DNA of 64,000 nucleotides from Methylobacterium aerolatum (GCF_022179085.1 NZ_BPQE01000023.1:124001-188000), one strand, 5' to 3'; positions 54,617 to 63,900 are shown, counted from the stretch's first letter. Made by a program: numbers and translations. Notes: generated from the sequence alone by a model not told the origin.

Positions 54617-55836
54617 GCGTCGAGACCCTGACCTTCGGCTGCCGCCTCAACACCGTCGAGACGGAGGCGATGCGCCGCCTCGCGGCGGTCGACGGGCGGC
54701 GGCGGATCGTCGTGAACACCTGCGCGGTGACGGAGGAGGCCGGGCGGCAGGCCCGGAAGGCGATCCGCCGGGCTGCGAGGGCCGAGCCCGGCGCGGAGAT
54801 CGTCGTCACCGGCTGCGGCGCCGAGGTGGAGACCGAAGCCTATCGCGCCATGCCGGAGGTCTCCCGCCTTCTCGGCAACGCCGAGAAGCTGAGGCCGGCG
54901 GCCTGGGCGGGCGAGGGCGAGGGGCCCGGCGCGGTCATGGCGGCCCGCACGGCGGAGGCCCCCTCCGTCGCCGCCATGGAGGGTCACACCCGCACCTTCG
55001 TGCCCGTGCAGAACGGCTGCGACCACCGCTGTACCTTCTGCGTCATTCCCTTTGGCCGGGGCAATTCCCGCTCGGTCGAGGCGGGCGCCGTCGTGGAGCA
55101 AGTCCGGCGGATCGTGGAGGCTGGCGGGCGCGAAGTGGTCCTGACGGGGGTCGATCTCACCGCCTACGGACGCGATCTCGACGGGAATGCGCGGCTCGGC
55201 ACCCTCGTCCGCCGCATCCTGCGCGAGGTTCCCGGCCTCGCCCGGCTGCGCCTGTCCTCCATCGATTCGGTCGAAGTGGACGAGGCCCTGTTGGAGGCCA
55301 TTGCCACCGAGGCGCGGCTGATGCCGCACCTGCACCTCTCCCTCCAGGCGGGCGACGACCTCATCCTCAAGCGGATGAAGCGGCGCCACTCCCGGGAGGA
55401 TGCGATCCGCTTCTGCGCCCAGGCGCGGGCGGCCCGCCCCGGCTTGGTCTTCGGCGCCGACCTCATCGCCGGGTTTCCCACGGAGACCGAGGCGCAGTTC
55501 GCCAACTCCCTCGCCCTGGTCGAGGAATGCGGCCTGACTCATCTCCACGTCTTCCCCTATTCGCCCCGCCCCGGCACTCCGGCGGCGCGGATGCCCGCCG
55601 TCGCGCCGGACCGCATTCGCGAGCGCGCCGCACGGCTGCGGCAGGCGGGCGACGAGGCCCGCTCCCGACACCTCGCGGCCCAGGTCGGCAAGCGCGTGCG
55701 GGTTCTCGCGGAGCGCGGCGGGGTCGGTCGCGCGGAGGATTTCACGCCGGTGCGGCTGGCCGCCGGGGTCGAGGCGGGATCGATCCTCGACGTGGCGATC
55801 GCCGGTCACGACGGATCGCGGCTGCTGGCGGCGTGA
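54613..55836 (+). CDS. mtaB: tRNA (t6A37-C2) methylthiotransferase
   Basis: A 407-residue radical-SAM methylthiotransferase (MtaB) that converts t6A to ms2t6A at position 37 of certain tRNAs. Auxiliary cluster cysteines are C10, C37 and C68 (TFGCRLN, NTCAVT, TGCGAE). The radical SAM cluster is C136-x3-C140-x2-C143 ([13 protein letters not shown]). The C-terminal TRAM-like part is short. Four-base overlap with dapF gives coupled translation. Palindrome G follows its stop. Confidence 0.9.
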   Translation: MSVETLTFGCRLNTVETEAMRRLAAVDGRRRIVVNTCAVTEEAGRQARKAIRRAARAEPGAEIVVTGCGAEVETEAYRAMPEVSRLLGNAEKLRPAAWAGEGEGPGAVMAARTAEAPSVAAMEGHTRTFVPVQNGCDHRCTFCVIPFGRGNSRSVEAGAVVEQVRRIVEAGGREVVLTGVDLTAYGRDLDGNARLGTLVRRILREVPGLARLRLSSIDSVEVDEALLEAIATEARLMPHLHLSLQAGDDLILKRMKRRHSREDAIRFCAQARAARPGLVFGADLIAGFPTETEAQFANSLALVEECGLTHLHVFPYSPRPGTPAARMPAVAPDRIRERAARLRQAGDEARSRHLAAQVGKRVRVLAERGGVGRAEDFTPVRLAAGVEAGSILDVAIAGHDGSRLLAA

Positions 55837-55875
55837 GGGTCGATGGTCGGCGCGGCACGGCTTTCAGCGATACGC

Positions 55876-55967
55876 GGTCATTGCGAGCGCAGCGAAGCAA
55901 TCCAGAGATGCGCATCGTTTGGAAGCGTCCCGCTGCCCTGGGTTGCTTCGCTGCGCTCGCAATGACG
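55876..55967. repeat. dispersed imperfect palindrome, copy G (best preserved)
   Basis: GGTCATTGCGAGCGCAGCGA... and ...TGCGCTCGCAATGACG form ~30-base arms that differ at only two positions. It fills the gap between the convergent mtaB and pseudouridine-synthase genes, 39 and 21 bases from their stops. Confidence 0.9.
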
Positions 55968-55988
55968 GGTTCGCTCGACGAGGGCCGT

Positions 55989-56672
55989 TCAGTGTTCGGC
56001 CAATCCGGTCTGTCGCAGCGCCTCCGCCATATGACCCGGCACCGGCGCCTCGACCGTGATGGCCTCGCGCTTCGGATAGAGGGGGATCGACAGGGAGCGG
56101 GCGTGCAGATGCAGCGCGCTGCCCCGGGGCGCGCCGCCGTAGATCGGATCGCCGAGGATCGGCCAGCCGGATTCGGCGCAGTGCACGCGCAACTGGTGCG
56201 TGCGCCCCGTGACCGGCTTCAGGGCGAGCCATGTCAACCCGTCGCCTCGACCGAGCACCTGCCAATGGGTGAGGGAGGGGTCGCCCGCCGGATCGGCCTT
56301 CATCCACCACGACCGGGGGTCGGGGGAGCGGCGGGCGAGGGCGAGGTCGATGGAGCCCTCCTCCTCCGCCGGCCCACCGGACACGACCGCCCAGTAGGTC
56401 TTGTCGATGGCATTGCCGGAAAACAGCTTTCCGAGCCGGGCGAGGGCCTTGGCATGGCGGCCCAGCGCGAGACATCCCGACGTGTCGCGGTCCAGGCGGT
56501 GAGCCGCCTCCGGCCGACGCGGCAGGCCGAAGCGGAGGCCGTCGAGGTGGTCGGTCAGCGTCTCCCCACCGCGGGGGCCCGGATGCACGGGCAATCCCGC
56601 CGGCTTGTCGATGACGAGCAGGAGGGCATCGCGGTAGAGCAGGCGCGCGCCTATGTCGTGGAGCGTAGACAT
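55989..56672 (-). CDS. RluA-family RNA pseudouridine synthase
   Basis: A 227-residue pseudouridine synthase. The catalytic Asp lies in AHRLDRDTSGCLALGRH, the signature of the RluA/RsuA class; LALKPVTGRTHQLRVHC and GWPILGDPIYGG are also conserved. No S4 domain is present. It is one of the short RluA-like proteins (such as RluA or TruC types) whose target uridine in 23S rRNA or tRNA cannot be told from sequence alone. A GTG 12 bases upstream is an alternative start. Confidence 0.88.
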   Translation of the reverse strand: MSTLHDIGARLLYRDALLLVIDKPAGLPVHPGPRGGETLTDHLDGLRFGLPRRPEAAHRLDRDTSGCLALGRHAKALARLGKLFSGNAIDKTYWAVVSGGPAEEEGSIDLALARRSPDPRSWWMKADPAGDPSLTHWQVLGRGDGLTWLALKPVTGRTHQLRVHCAESGWPILGDPIYGGAPRGSALHLHARSLSIPLYPKREAITVEAPVPGHMAEALRQTGLAEH

Positions 56673-56716
56673 CGGTCCCGGCACATGCGCCGGAATCGTC
56701 CGGAATGCGAGGGTTT

Positions 56717-58051
56717 ATGACGAGCGAGGACAAGCCGGGCTGGTTCGGCCGCCTGTTCGGGCGGAAGGGCAAGGACGAGGCTCCGGCCGATGCGTCCGAG
56801 ACGCCGGAGGCCGGAGCCGCCGCCTCTCCCTCCGAGGGCGATCCCGATTACGCCACCGGCTCCGAGGACGTCTCGCACGTGCCCCTGCCGGAGGACGATC
56901 CGGCGAGCGAGGTCACGGAGGGGGCCGACCTCCTGCCCATCGAGGGACAGGACGAGCGCCCGCCGGCCGGCACGGCGGGGGATGAGCCTGCCCATGGGGC
57001 CGATCCCGCCGACTCGGGTAGCCTCGACCGGGAGCCCGTGGTCGAGCCTCAGCCCGACATCCAGCCGACCGACGCGGCGGCGGCGCTCGCCCACGATGCC
57101 GGGGCGGGCCCGCAGCGCGAGCCGGAGGCGAAGGGCTGGTGGAACCGCCTCACCTCCGGGATGAAGCGCACCTCGACAGCCCTCTCCGACCGGGTGACCG
57201 GGCTGTTCACCAAGCGCAAGCTCGACGCGACCACCCTGGAGGATCTGGAGGACGCCCTGATCCAGGCCGATTTCGGCCTGGAGACCGCGATGCGGATCTC
57301 GGAAGCCGTCGGCAAGGGGCGCTACGAGAAGGGCATCTCGCCCGACGAGGTGCGCGCCATCCTCGCCACGGAGGTGGAGCGGGCGCTGGAGCCGGTGGCG
57401 AAGCCCCTCGACCTCGATCCCGCGCGCAAGCCCTTCGTAATCCTCACGGTGGGGGTCAACGGCGCGGGCAAGACGACGACATTGGGCAAGCTCGCCTCCA
57501 AGTACCGGGCGGAGGGCCGCTCGGTGATGCTGGCGGCGGGCGACACGTTCCGCGCCGCGGCCATCGACCAGCTCAAGGTCTGGGGTGCGCGCACCGGTAC
57601 CCCCGTAGTGAGCGGCGCGCAGGGGGCGGATGCGGCGGGCCTCGCCTTCGACGCTCTCAAGCAGGCGCAGGCGGCGGGCACCGACATCCTGCTCATCGAC
57701 ACCGCCGGTCGCCTGCAGAACAAGACCGGCCTGATGGCCGAACTGGAGAAGATCGTCCGCGTCCTGCGCAAGCAGGATGCGGAGGCGCCGCACGCGACGC
57801 TGTTGATCCTCGATGCGACCGTGGGGCAGAACGCGCTCTCGCAGGTGGAGCTGTTCTCGCAGGCGGCGCCGATCACCGGCTTGGTCATGACCAAGCTCGA
57901 CGGCACCGCGCGGGGCGGGATCCTCGTGGCGCTCGCCGCGAAGTTCGGCCTGCCCGTCCACTTCATCGGAGTCGGCGAAGGGGTCGAGGATCTCGAACCC
58001 TTCACCGCCCGCGATTTCGCCCGGGCCGTCGCCGGCCTCGAACAGAACTAA
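56717..58051 (+). CDS. ftsY: signal recognition particle receptor FtsY
   Basis: A 444-residue SRP GTPase. Residues 1-140 form an acidic, Pro/Glu-rich A domain; residues 141-235 the helical N domain; then the G domain with P-loop VGVNGAGKTTT, DTAGRLQNK and TKLDGTARGG. It docks SRP-ribosome complexes at the membrane for co-translational insertion. The start ATG at 56717 follows GAGGG; an ATG 12 bases earlier would add MRGF. It is followed closely by the YciB gene. Divergent from the pseudouridine synthase. Confidence 0.95.
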   Translation: MTSEDKPGWFGRLFGRKGKDEAPADASETPEAGAAASPSEGDPDYATGSEDVSHVPLPEDDPASEVTEGADLLPIEGQDERPPAGTAGDEPAHGADPADSGSLDREPVVEPQPDIQPTDAAAALAHDAGAGPQREPEAKGWWNRLTSGMKRTSTALSDRVTGLFTKRKLDATTLEDLEDALIQADFGLETAMRISEAVGKGRYEKGISPDEVRAILATEVERALEPVAKPLDLDPARKPFVILTVGVNGAGKTTTLGKLASKYRAEGRSVMLAAGDTFRAAAIDQLKVWGARTGTPVVSGAQGADAAGLAFDALKQAQAAGTDILLIDTAGRLQNKTGLMAELEKIVRVLRKQDAEAPHATLLILDATVGQNALSQVELFSQAAPITGLVMTKLDGTARGGILVALAAKFGLPVHFIGVGEGVEDLEPFTARDFARAVAGLEQN

Positions 58052-58059
58052 GCGCCACG

Positions 58060-58668
58060 ATGCAGATCGAATCCGTTCCCCCGCGCAGGCACCTGCCGCC
58101 GCTAGCCAAGCTGGCCCTGGAAATGGGGCCCCTGGTCCTGTTCTTCCTCACAAACGCCTTCGGCGAGCGGTTCGGCCTCATCGACGATCAGGCGACCTAC
58201 GCGGCGATCGGGCTGTTCGTCGGGGCGACGATCGTCTCCCTGGCGATCCACTTCGCGCTCCTGCGGCGCATCCCGATCATGCCGCTGGTTTCGGGCGTCG
58301 TGGTGCTGGTCTTCGGCGGCCTTGCCCTGGCGCTGCGCGACAAGACCTTCTTCGTCATCAAGCCGACGATCGTGAACGGGCTGTTCGGGGTGATCCTCCT
58401 CGGCGGGCTGCTGTTCCGCAAGGCGCTGCTCTCGGTCGTGCTCGACAGCGTCTTCGCCCTCACCGAGGAGGGCTGGCGGCAGCTCACGCTGCGGTGGGGC
58501 CTCTTCTTCCTGTTCCTCGCCGGGCTCAACGAGGTGATCTGGCGGACGCAGGACTACGAGTTCTGGGTGAAGTTCAAGGTCTTCGGCATCATGCCGATCA
58601 CCGTCCTGTTCGCCCTGGCGCAGACACCGCTCCTGATGAAGTACGAGAAGAAGCAGCCGGACGCCTGA
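58060..58668 (+). CDS. yciB: YciB/IspZ-type inner-membrane protein (septation protein A)
   Basis: A 202-residue membrane protein with five or six spans. The family motifs LALEMGPLVLFFLTNAFGER, KPTIVNGLFGVILLGGLLF and NEVIWR are present. YciB is linked to cell-envelope synthesis and division. It starts eight bases after the ftsY stop, so both are co-transcribed. It is convergent with ccmG across palindrome H. Confidence 0.9.
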   Translation: MQIESVPPRRHLPPLAKLALEMGPLVLFFLTNAFGERFGLIDDQATYAAIGLFVGATIVSLAIHFALLRRIPIMPLVSGVVVLVFGGLALALRDKTFFVIKPTIVNGLFGVILLGGLLFRKALLSVVLDSVFALTEEGWRQLTLRWGLFFLFLAGLNEVIWRTQDYEFWVKFKVFGIMPITVLFALAQTPLLMKYEKKQPDA

Positions 58669-58675
58669 CATCCTC

Positions 58676-58768
58676 CGTCATCGCGAGCGGAGCGAAGCGA
58701 TCCAGCGCAGCGGCCCGTCTCCCGCCAAGGCGCATCCCCGGATTGCTTCGCACCGCTCGCATCGGCGG
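58676..58768. repeat. dispersed imperfect palindrome, copy H
   Basis: Left arm CGTCATCGCGAGCGGAGCGA..., right arm CCGGATTGCTTCGCACCGCT.... It fills the gap between convergent yciB and ccmG, seven and 29 bases from the two stops. Confidence 0.85.
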
Positions 58769-58797
58769 TTGCGCGTCGTCACGGGCGTATCCGGGCG

Positions 58798-59406
58798 TCA
58801 GCGCGCCTCGGCCACCTTCCCCGCCGCGCGGATCCGCGCGAGCACACTCGCAAAGTTCTCCGGCGTCAGGATGCCGACGATCTTGTCGCGGATGATGCCG
58901 TCGGGGCCGACGATGAAGGTCTCGGGCACGCCGTAGACACCGAGATCGATGGCGGCGCGGCCATCCGCGTCGGCGCCCACCGCCGCGAAGGGCACGCCAT
59001 GCCGGTCGAGGAACCTCTTGCCGGCGGCGGGGTCCGGCTCCTTGTAATCGATGCCGACGAGGCGGATGCCGGGCTCGCGGGCGAGCCGCATCAGCATCGG
59101 GTGCTCCACTTGGCAGGGCGCGCACCACGAGGCGAAGACGTTGAGAACGGTGATGCCGCCCTTGAAGTCGGCCGGCGCGAGGCCGGGCACCGGCGCCCCG
59201 TCCTTGGCGAGTCCCGGCACCGCCGGCAGCGCAAAGGTGGGGACCGGCTTGCCGATCATGGCCGAAGGCAGGGCCGCCGGATCCGCGCCCGAGCGCAGCC
59301 GCACGAACATCGCCCCCGCCAGGACGGCGAAGACCAGCACGGGCAAGATCAGCAGCAGGGAGCGGCGGCCGGTGCCCGCATTGGCCTCGGTCTCCGGGCC
59401 GTTCAC
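58798..59406 (-). CDS. ccmG: thiol:disulfide interchange protein CcmG/DsbE
   Basis: A 202-residue thioredoxin-fold protein anchored to the inner membrane by residues 15-35 (SLLLILPVLVFAVLAGAMFV), with the redox motif WCAPC (W94, C95, C98) facing the periplasm. It reduces the haem-binding CXXCH cysteines of apocytochrome c during system I maturation, an essential step for methanol dehydrogenase cytochromes. The GTG start overlaps the ccmD stop (GTGA), so it is translationally coupled to it. Last gene of the ccmC-ccmD-ccmG block. Confidence 0.93.
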   Translation of the reverse strand: MNGPETEANAGTGRRSLLLILPVLVFAVLAGAMFVRLRSGADPAALPSAMIGKPVPTFALPAVPGLAKDGAPVPGLAPADFKGGITVLNVFASWCAPCQVEHPMLMRLAREPGIRLVGIDYKEPDPAAGKRFLDRHGVPFAAVGADADGRAAIDLGVYGVPETFIVGPDGIIRDKIVGILTPENFASVLARIRAAGKVAEAR

Positions 59407-59549
59407 CGCCGCTCCTCCCCGAAACGCTTCAGCGCGCGGGTCTGTGCGGCGCGGTCGCGCAGGGCGTTGGCCACGAGCCCTCCGAGAATCAGCGCCGTGA
59501 AAGCATAGGCGGCGACGATGAAGCCGCCGTGGGTCCCGAGATCGAACAT
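59403..59549 (-). CDS. ccmD: haem exporter protein CcmD
   Basis: A 48-residue single-pass protein: MFDLGTHGGFIVAAYAFTAL then ILGGLVANALRDRAAQTRAL. One membrane helix (about 8-28) with a basic cytoplasmic tail fits CcmD, which stabilises the CcmABC-CcmE complex and releases holo-CcmE. It is too short for routine gene callers. It lies seven bases after ccmC and overlaps ccmG by four bases. Confidence 0.9.
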   Translation of the reverse strand: MFDLGTHGGFIVAAYAFTALILGGLVANALRDRAAQTRALKRFGEERR

Positions 59550-59556
59550 CGGTGGC

Positions 59557-60372
59557 TCACAGCCCTTGGGGCAACGCAACGGGAGAGGGGGCGGGCGTCA
59601 CGCGGCGCGCCCCGGAATCGAGGCGCTCGGCCTCGCGGATGGTCAGGGTCCGCACCCGCCGACGCATGATCTCGGTGCGCATCGTGAAGAGGTGCAGGGT
59701 CGTGCCGCCCAGCGTCGCCGCGCCGATCATCACGAGGAGGGGGTAGAGCATCGACGGATCGATGGTGGAGCCGCCCATCCGCAGGATCGAGGCCGGTTGG
59801 TGCAGCGTCGACCACCAGTTCACGGAGAACTTGATGATCGGCAGGTTCACCGCGCCGACCAGGGTCAGGATCGACACCGCCCGCGCCGCGCGGTTCGGAT
59901 CCTCGATGGTCCGCCACAGGGCGATCAGGCCGCAGTAGATCAGGAACAGCACCAGCATCGAGGTGAGGCGGGCGTCCCACACCCAGTAGGTGCCCCACAT
60001 CGGCTTGCCCCAGAGCGAGCCGGTCACGAGGCAGATCAGCGTGAAGGCCGCCCCGATCGGCGCGGCGGCGCGCTGCGATACGTCCGCGAGGGGGTGGCGC
60101 CAGACCAGGCTGCCGATCGCCGACAGGCTCATGGCGCCGTAGAAGAATACCCCGAGCCATGCGGCGGGAACGTGGATGTACATGATCCGCACCGTCTCGC
60201 CCTGCTGGTAGTCGGGCGGGACGACGAGGAACGTCTGGTACAGGCCGACCGCGAGGGTGGCGAGCGACAGGGCGGCGAGCCATGGCCCGAGCCGCCCCGA
60301 CCAGCGCATGAAGTGGCCGGGGTTGGACAACCGGGTCCAGAGGGAGGGCGTCATGGGCGCGGTCTCGGACAT
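59557..60372 (-). CDS. ccmC: haem exporter/handling protein CcmC
   Basis: A 271-residue polytopic membrane protein with six spans. The tryptophan-rich haem motif WGTYWVWD (126-133) and flanking His residues (IHVPAAW, STLHQPAS) are intact. CcmC transfers haem to CcmE in system I cytochrome c maturation. ccmA and ccmB are not in this window. ccmD follows immediately. Palindrome I lies upstream, between ccmC and trmN6. Confidence 0.94.
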   Translation of the reverse strand: MSETAPMTPSLWTRLSNPGHFMRWSGRLGPWLAALSLATLAVGLYQTFLVVPPDYQQGETVRIMYIHVPAAWLGVFFYGAMSLSAIGSLVWRHPLADVSQRAAAPIGAAFTLICLVTGSLWGKPMWGTYWVWDARLTSMLVLFLIYCGLIALWRTIEDPNRAARAVSILTLVGAVNLPIIKFSVNWWSTLHQPASILRMGGSTIDPSMLYPLLVMIGAATLGGTTLHLFTMRTEIMRRRVRTLTIREAERLDSGARRVTPAPSPVALPQGL

Positions 60373-60468
60373 AGCGGACCTGCTCTAGCCCAAGGTGCGG
60401 TGCAGCAACAATGCGCGCTGGCCGCGCAACATCAGGACGGGCGCCGACCACGGTGACTGACAAGCGGC

Positions 60469-60558
60469 CCTCACGAGCGCCGCGAAGCAACCCCGGGACA
60501 GCGCGACGCTTCCGAACGGGGCGCGACGCGATCGCTTCGCTGCACGCGCGATGATGGG
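60469..60558. repeat. dispersed imperfect palindrome, copy I
   Basis: Left arm CCTCACGAGCGCCGCGAAGC..., right arm ...GCGATCGCTTCGCTGCACGC. It begins about 97 bases upstream of ccmC and ends 27 bases from the trmN6 stop. Its left arm is weaker than in G or H. Confidence 0.7.
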
Positions 60559-60585
60559 GACGTGCGCAGCGGAGGAGGGAGGCCC

Positions 60586-61320
60586 TCAGTCGACGCCCCC
60601 GTGCAACGCCTTCGCCTCCGGGGTGAATTGCCCGTCCGGTCCATGCAGCACGAGCGGCGGAAGAAGCGAGAACGGCGCTCGGCTGGCCTTCGTCGCTGAA
60701 ATCAGCACACGGATCGCCGGATCTCCGGCTCTGGCCAGAACGGGCCGCACCGCGACCGCGCCGAAACGCCGCTCCATCACCCTGAGGCAACCGGGGAGGG
60801 CATCCGCCCTGTGAATCATCCCCAGGCGCCCGCCCGGCCTCAGGAGCCCGGCACAGGTACGCATCCATCGCTCCAGGCCCTCCGGCCCGAAGCCGTGCGA
60901 TGCGGCCCGGTTCGGATCGGGGGAGGGGCGATAGCGGCCCTCCTCGAAGAAGGGTGGGTTCGTCAGCACGACATCGAAGGCGTCCGGTTCGAGGCCCGCC
61001 GCGCGCCGCTCCGCCGCAGGAGCGAGGACATCCGCCTCGACGACCCGCGCCGCGATCCGATTGAGGGCGGCGTTCTCGCGGGCGAGGTCCGCGAGGGCGC
61101 GGTCGCGCTCCACCATCGTCAGGGCGACGCCCTCGTTCAGGCGTGCGGCGGCAAGGCCGACGACGCCGGGGCCGGAACCCACATCGCAGAGCCGCCCGCC
61201 CGGCGGTGGTATGATCAGGCGTGCCAGCAGGATCGCGTCCGTTCCGGCCCGGTGCGCGCCCTTCGGCGGCTGCTTCAGGCGCACGAGCCCGCCGAGGACG
61301 GTGTCGTATTCTGGGCTCAC
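60586..61320 (-). CDS. trmN6: tRNA1(Val) (adenine37-N6)-methyltransferase-type enzyme
   Basis: A 244-residue SAM-dependent methyltransferase. Motif I is DVGSGPGVVGL (46-56), and the amino-group methylation motif NPPFF (121-125) marks an N6-adenine enzyme; PPKGAHRAGTDAILLA at the N-terminus is typical of the YfiC/TrmN6 group, which modifies A37 of tRNA1(Val). GTG start; it overlaps the DUF2007 stop by four bases (GTGA), so translation is coupled. Confidence 0.85.
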   Translation of the reverse strand: MSPEYDTVLGGLVRLKQPPKGAHRAGTDAILLARLIIPPPGGRLCDVGSGPGVVGLAAARLNEGVALTMVERDRALADLARENAALNRIAARVVEADVLAPAAERRAAGLEPDAFDVVLTNPPFFEEGRYRPSPDPNRAASHGFGPEGLERWMRTCAGLLRPGGRLGMIHRADALPGCLRVMERRFGAVAVRPVLARAGDPAIRVLISATKASRAPFSLLPPLVLHGPDGQFTPEAKALHGGVD

Positions 61321-61541
61321 GGCCGGCGCAGCTCGTGGGCCAAGCCTGCGTCCCGCAGCAGCCGTCGGGCCTGGGCCTCATGGTCGGAGGGGACGAGGAG
61401 GCGGCGGCCGAACGCACCGATGGAGCCTTCGAGCGCGCTCATGTGCTCGTCGGCCACGAGCACGGGTATGCCCGCGCCTTCCAGCACCGAGCGCGCGAAG
61501 CCGATCAGTACCACGTCGTTCGCCCGGATCAGTTCGACCAC
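61317..61541 (-). CDS. DUF2007-family putative signal-transducing protein
   Basis: A 74-residue protein (start GTG with AGGGGAAGG upstream): VELIRANDVVLIGFARSVLE, GAGIPVLVADEHMSALEGSI, GAFGRRLLVPSDHEAQARRL. This matches DUF2007, a compact alpha/beta domain of unknown function resembling GlnB-type folds. It is the first gene of a two-gene operon with trmN6 and is divergent from the polyprenyl synthase gene. Earlier starts would add a low-complexity arginine stretch. Confidence 0.82.
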   Translation of the reverse strand: MVELIRANDVVLIGFARSVLEGAGIPVLVADEHMSALEGSIGAFGRRLLVPSDHEAQARRLLRDAGLAHELRRP

Positions 61542-61727
61542 AACCGCCTTCCCCTCCGCCGTTTCGCCCCACCCGCGCCTGCGGCGCATTCGTCGCGTGG
61601 AGTGCCGAACCCGCCTATCCCATATCCACGCCGTGTTGCGACGCCGCAGGCACCATGCGATGGGACGGCGCCGACGCGTTCCGCGGGGCGTTGGAAGCCG
61701 CGCGGTCCGGCAAGGGAGTCAGAGATC

Positions 61728-62759
61728 TTGGGTATCGCCGCCACGATCGAGAACCCGACGAAGCCCGAGGATGCCGGGCTGAACGACCTCGTCGCGCTCG
61801 TGGCCGACGGGATGAGCCGGGTCAACTCCACCATCCTCTCCCGCACGGGATCGGACGTGGCGATGATCCCCGAGGTGGCCAACCATCTCATCGCCTCCGG
61901 CGGCAAGCGCCTGCGGCCGATCCTCACCCTCGCCTGCGCGCAGCTCTGCGGCTACGTGGACGTGGGCGGCCGCGACGGAGACGTGAAGCTCGCCGCCAGC
62001 GTCGAGTTCATGCACACCGCGACGCTCCTGCACGACGACGTGGTGGATGAGAGCGACATGCGGCGCGGTCGCGTGGCCGCCCGGATCAAATGGGGCAACG
62101 AGGCGAGCGTCCTCGTGGGCGACTTCCTCCTCGGCCAAGCGTTCCGCATGATGGTCGAGGTCGGCTCGCTGAGGGCGCTGGACATCCTGTCCGCCGCCGC
62201 GACGGTGATCGCGGAGGGCGAGGTGATGCAGCTCTCCGCCGCCAAGAACCTTGAGACGGACGAGAAGGCCTATCTCGCCGTGATCCGCGGCAAGACCGCC
62301 GAACTGTTCGCGGCGGCCTGTGAGGTCGGTCCCGTGATCGCTGGGCGGAGCGAGGCGGAGCAGGCCGCCGCCCGCAGCTACGGGATGAACCTGGGCATCG
62401 CCTTCCAGCTCATCGACGATGCCCTCGATTACGGCGGCACCTCGGCGGCCCTCGGCAAGAACGTCGGCGACGACTTCCGCGAGGGCAAGATCACGCTCCC
62501 CATCGTTCTGGCCTACCGCCGGGGCAGCGAGGAGGAGCGCGCCTTCTGGCGCCGGACTCTCCAGCACGGGGAGATCGGCGGGGACGACCTCGCCGCCGCC
62601 CTGGCCTGCCTCCAGCGGCACGGAGCGCTGGAGGAGACGGTCGCCCGCGCCCGCCACTACGGCGAGCAGGCCACCGCCGCCCTGGCGATCTTCCCCGACG
62701 GTCCGGTGAAGTCGGCCCTCCTCGACGCCGTGGAATTCTGCATCGCGCGGGCGCACTGA
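61728..62759 (+). CDS. ispB: long-chain polyprenyl diphosphate synthase (octa-/decaprenyl)
   Basis: A 343-residue trans-prenyltransferase making the side chain of ubiquinone. The first aspartate-rich motif DDVVD is at 103-107 (LLHDDVVDESDMRRG), the second DDALD at 230-234. Ala98 five residues before the first motif, i.e. a small residue, is consistent with a long-chain product. Methylobacteria make Q-10, so decaprenyl is likely, but this is not proven here. The start is a TTG with GGGAG at good spacing, the only candidate giving the expected N-terminus. Confidence 0.92.
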   Translation: MGIAATIENPTKPEDAGLNDLVALVADGMSRVNSTILSRTGSDVAMIPEVANHLIASGGKRLRPILTLACAQLCGYVDVGGRDGDVKLAASVEFMHTATLLHDDVVDESDMRRGRVAARIKWGNEASVLVGDFLLGQAFRMMVEVGSLRALDILSAAATVIAEGEVMQLSAAKNLETDEKAYLAVIRGKTAELFAAACEVGPVIAGRSEAEQAAARSYGMNLGIAFQLIDDALDYGGTSAALGKNVGDDFREGKITLPIVLAYRRGSEEERAFWRRTLQHGEIGGDDLAAALACLQRHGALEETVARARHYGEQATAALAIFPDGPVKSALLDAVEFCIARAH

Positions 62760-62877
62760 TCCGGCGCCTCCGCCCACCCTGGACGGATAATCGCGCAAGT
62801 TGCGTTGTTCACAGGCTCTTCGGTATCGCTGGCTGCCGGATTAACGAAGCGTCAAGGCTCTCCGTGAAGGCTAACAG

Positions 62878-63252
62878 GTGCTTTCAGCCGAGCGGAAAAG
62901 CCCCGTGATCGCCTCCCGCCCCACACTCCGCGCCGCCATCGTCGCCGGCCTCGCCGCCCTGTCGATCCCCGGCACCGCCCTCGCGAGCGACGCCGCCACG
63001 ACGCACCGCACCTGGACGGATTGCCTGGGCCGCAGCTACGTCACCGGCATCGCCTATACAGGACGCGATCTCGCCGCCGACGCGGCCTTCAGCGCCTGCC
63101 GTGGCGAGGAGAACGCCTATCTCGCGGCGCTCAGCGCCTCGCCGCTTCTCGATGGCGACGACATCGCCCAGGCCCGCCCGGAGCTGGTGGCCCGCGCCCG
63201 CCATCGGTTGCTCGGCATGGTGAACAGCGGGCCGCGCTCGATCCTGCGCTGA
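62878..63252 (+). CDS. small secreted hypothetical protein
   Basis: A 124-residue precursor. A signal peptide (RPTLRAAIVAGLAALSIPGT, cleavage after ALA) is followed by a mature domain with two cysteines (TDCLGRSYVTG, SACRGEENAY), probably disulfide-bonded. Starts at GTG 62878 (AAGG upstream) or GTG 62905 are both possible; the mature protein is unaffected. No family recognised. It is convergent with the LMW phosphatase gene across palindrome J. Confidence 0.65.
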   Translation: MLSAERKSPVIASRPTLRAAIVAGLAALSIPGTALASDAATTHRTWTDCLGRSYVTGIAYTGRDLAADAAFSACRGEENAYLAALSASPLLDGDDIAQARPELVARARHRLLGMVNSGPRSILR

Positions 63253-63285
63253 AACTTATCTCCCCCTCGCATCACGCCGTTGCAG

Positions 63286-63378
63286 CGTCGTTGCGAGGAA
63301 AGCGAAACAATCCAAGGCAACGAGACGTCTCAGAAGGAGGCGGCTGCCTGGATCGCTCCAATGCGCTCGCAACGACGG
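63286..63378. repeat. dispersed imperfect palindrome, copy J
   Basis: Left arm CGTCGTTGCGAGGAAAGCGA..., right arm ...CAATGCGCTCGCAACGACGG. Fills the gap between two convergent stops, 33 and 17 bases away. Confidence 0.8.
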
Positions 63379-63395
63379 CGGGCGGACAGAGACCC

Positions 63396-63866
63396 TCACG
63401 ACTTCAGCCGAGCCTTGATCTTGGCGGTCAGCCCGTCGCGGACCTCGCGATAGGCGTCGAGGCGCTGCTCGCGGGAGGCCTCCTGGAGAAGGGTCGGATC
63501 GGGCGTCGGCCAATACTCGACGTCGGCGGCGAGCGTATGGGTCAGGGCGAGGGCCTTGTGGTGGGCTTCCGGCGACAGGGTGATGATCAGGTCGAAGTTC
63601 AGGCCTTCCCAATCCTCCAATTGCTCGATGGTGCGGGGGCGGTGCCGCGCCGCCTCGATGCCGATCTCGTCGAGGGCGGCGACCATGAAGGGATCGACCG
63701 GCTCACCCTCGCGGACGCCCGCAGACTGCACGTAGATCGATTTGCCGAAGTAGTGCCGCGCGATGGCCTCCGCCGCAGGCGAGCGCACCGCGTTGAAGTT
63801 GCACATGAACAGCACGGATTGAACACGCCGCTTGGGCGGTGACCGGTCGGGGGGCAGATCGGCCAT
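63396..63866 (-). CDS. low-molecular-weight phosphotyrosine phosphatase / ArsC-like protein
   Basis: A 156-residue protein of the LMW-PTP fold. The P-loop is VLFMCNFNAVRSPAAEA with C22 and R28 (CX5R); the general acid region is EYWPTPDPTLLQEAS. It could act as a tyrosine phosphatase or an arsenate reductase; the CNFNAVRS loop is the variant found beside UPF0262 genes in rhizobia-like bacteria, favouring a conserved housekeeping role over arsenic resistance. It follows the UPF0262 gene in the same orientation. Confidence 0.87.
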   Translation of the reverse strand: MADLPPDRSPPKRRVQSVLFMCNFNAVRSPAAEAIARHYFGKSIYVQSAGVREGEPVDPFMVAALDEIGIEAARHRPRTIEQLEDWEGLNFDLIITLSPEAHHKALALTHTLAADVEYWPTPDPTLLQEASREQRLDAYREVRDGLTAKIKARLKS

Positions 63867-63900
63867 GGCGGCTCAAGCGGGGCGCGGTACCGCCACCGTC

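Noticed and set aside
63396-63866. Arsenate-resistance (arsC) gene
   Set aside because: The LMW-PTP fold is shared, but no ars genes are nearby and the UPF0262 neighbourhood points to the housekeeping phosphatase-like family.
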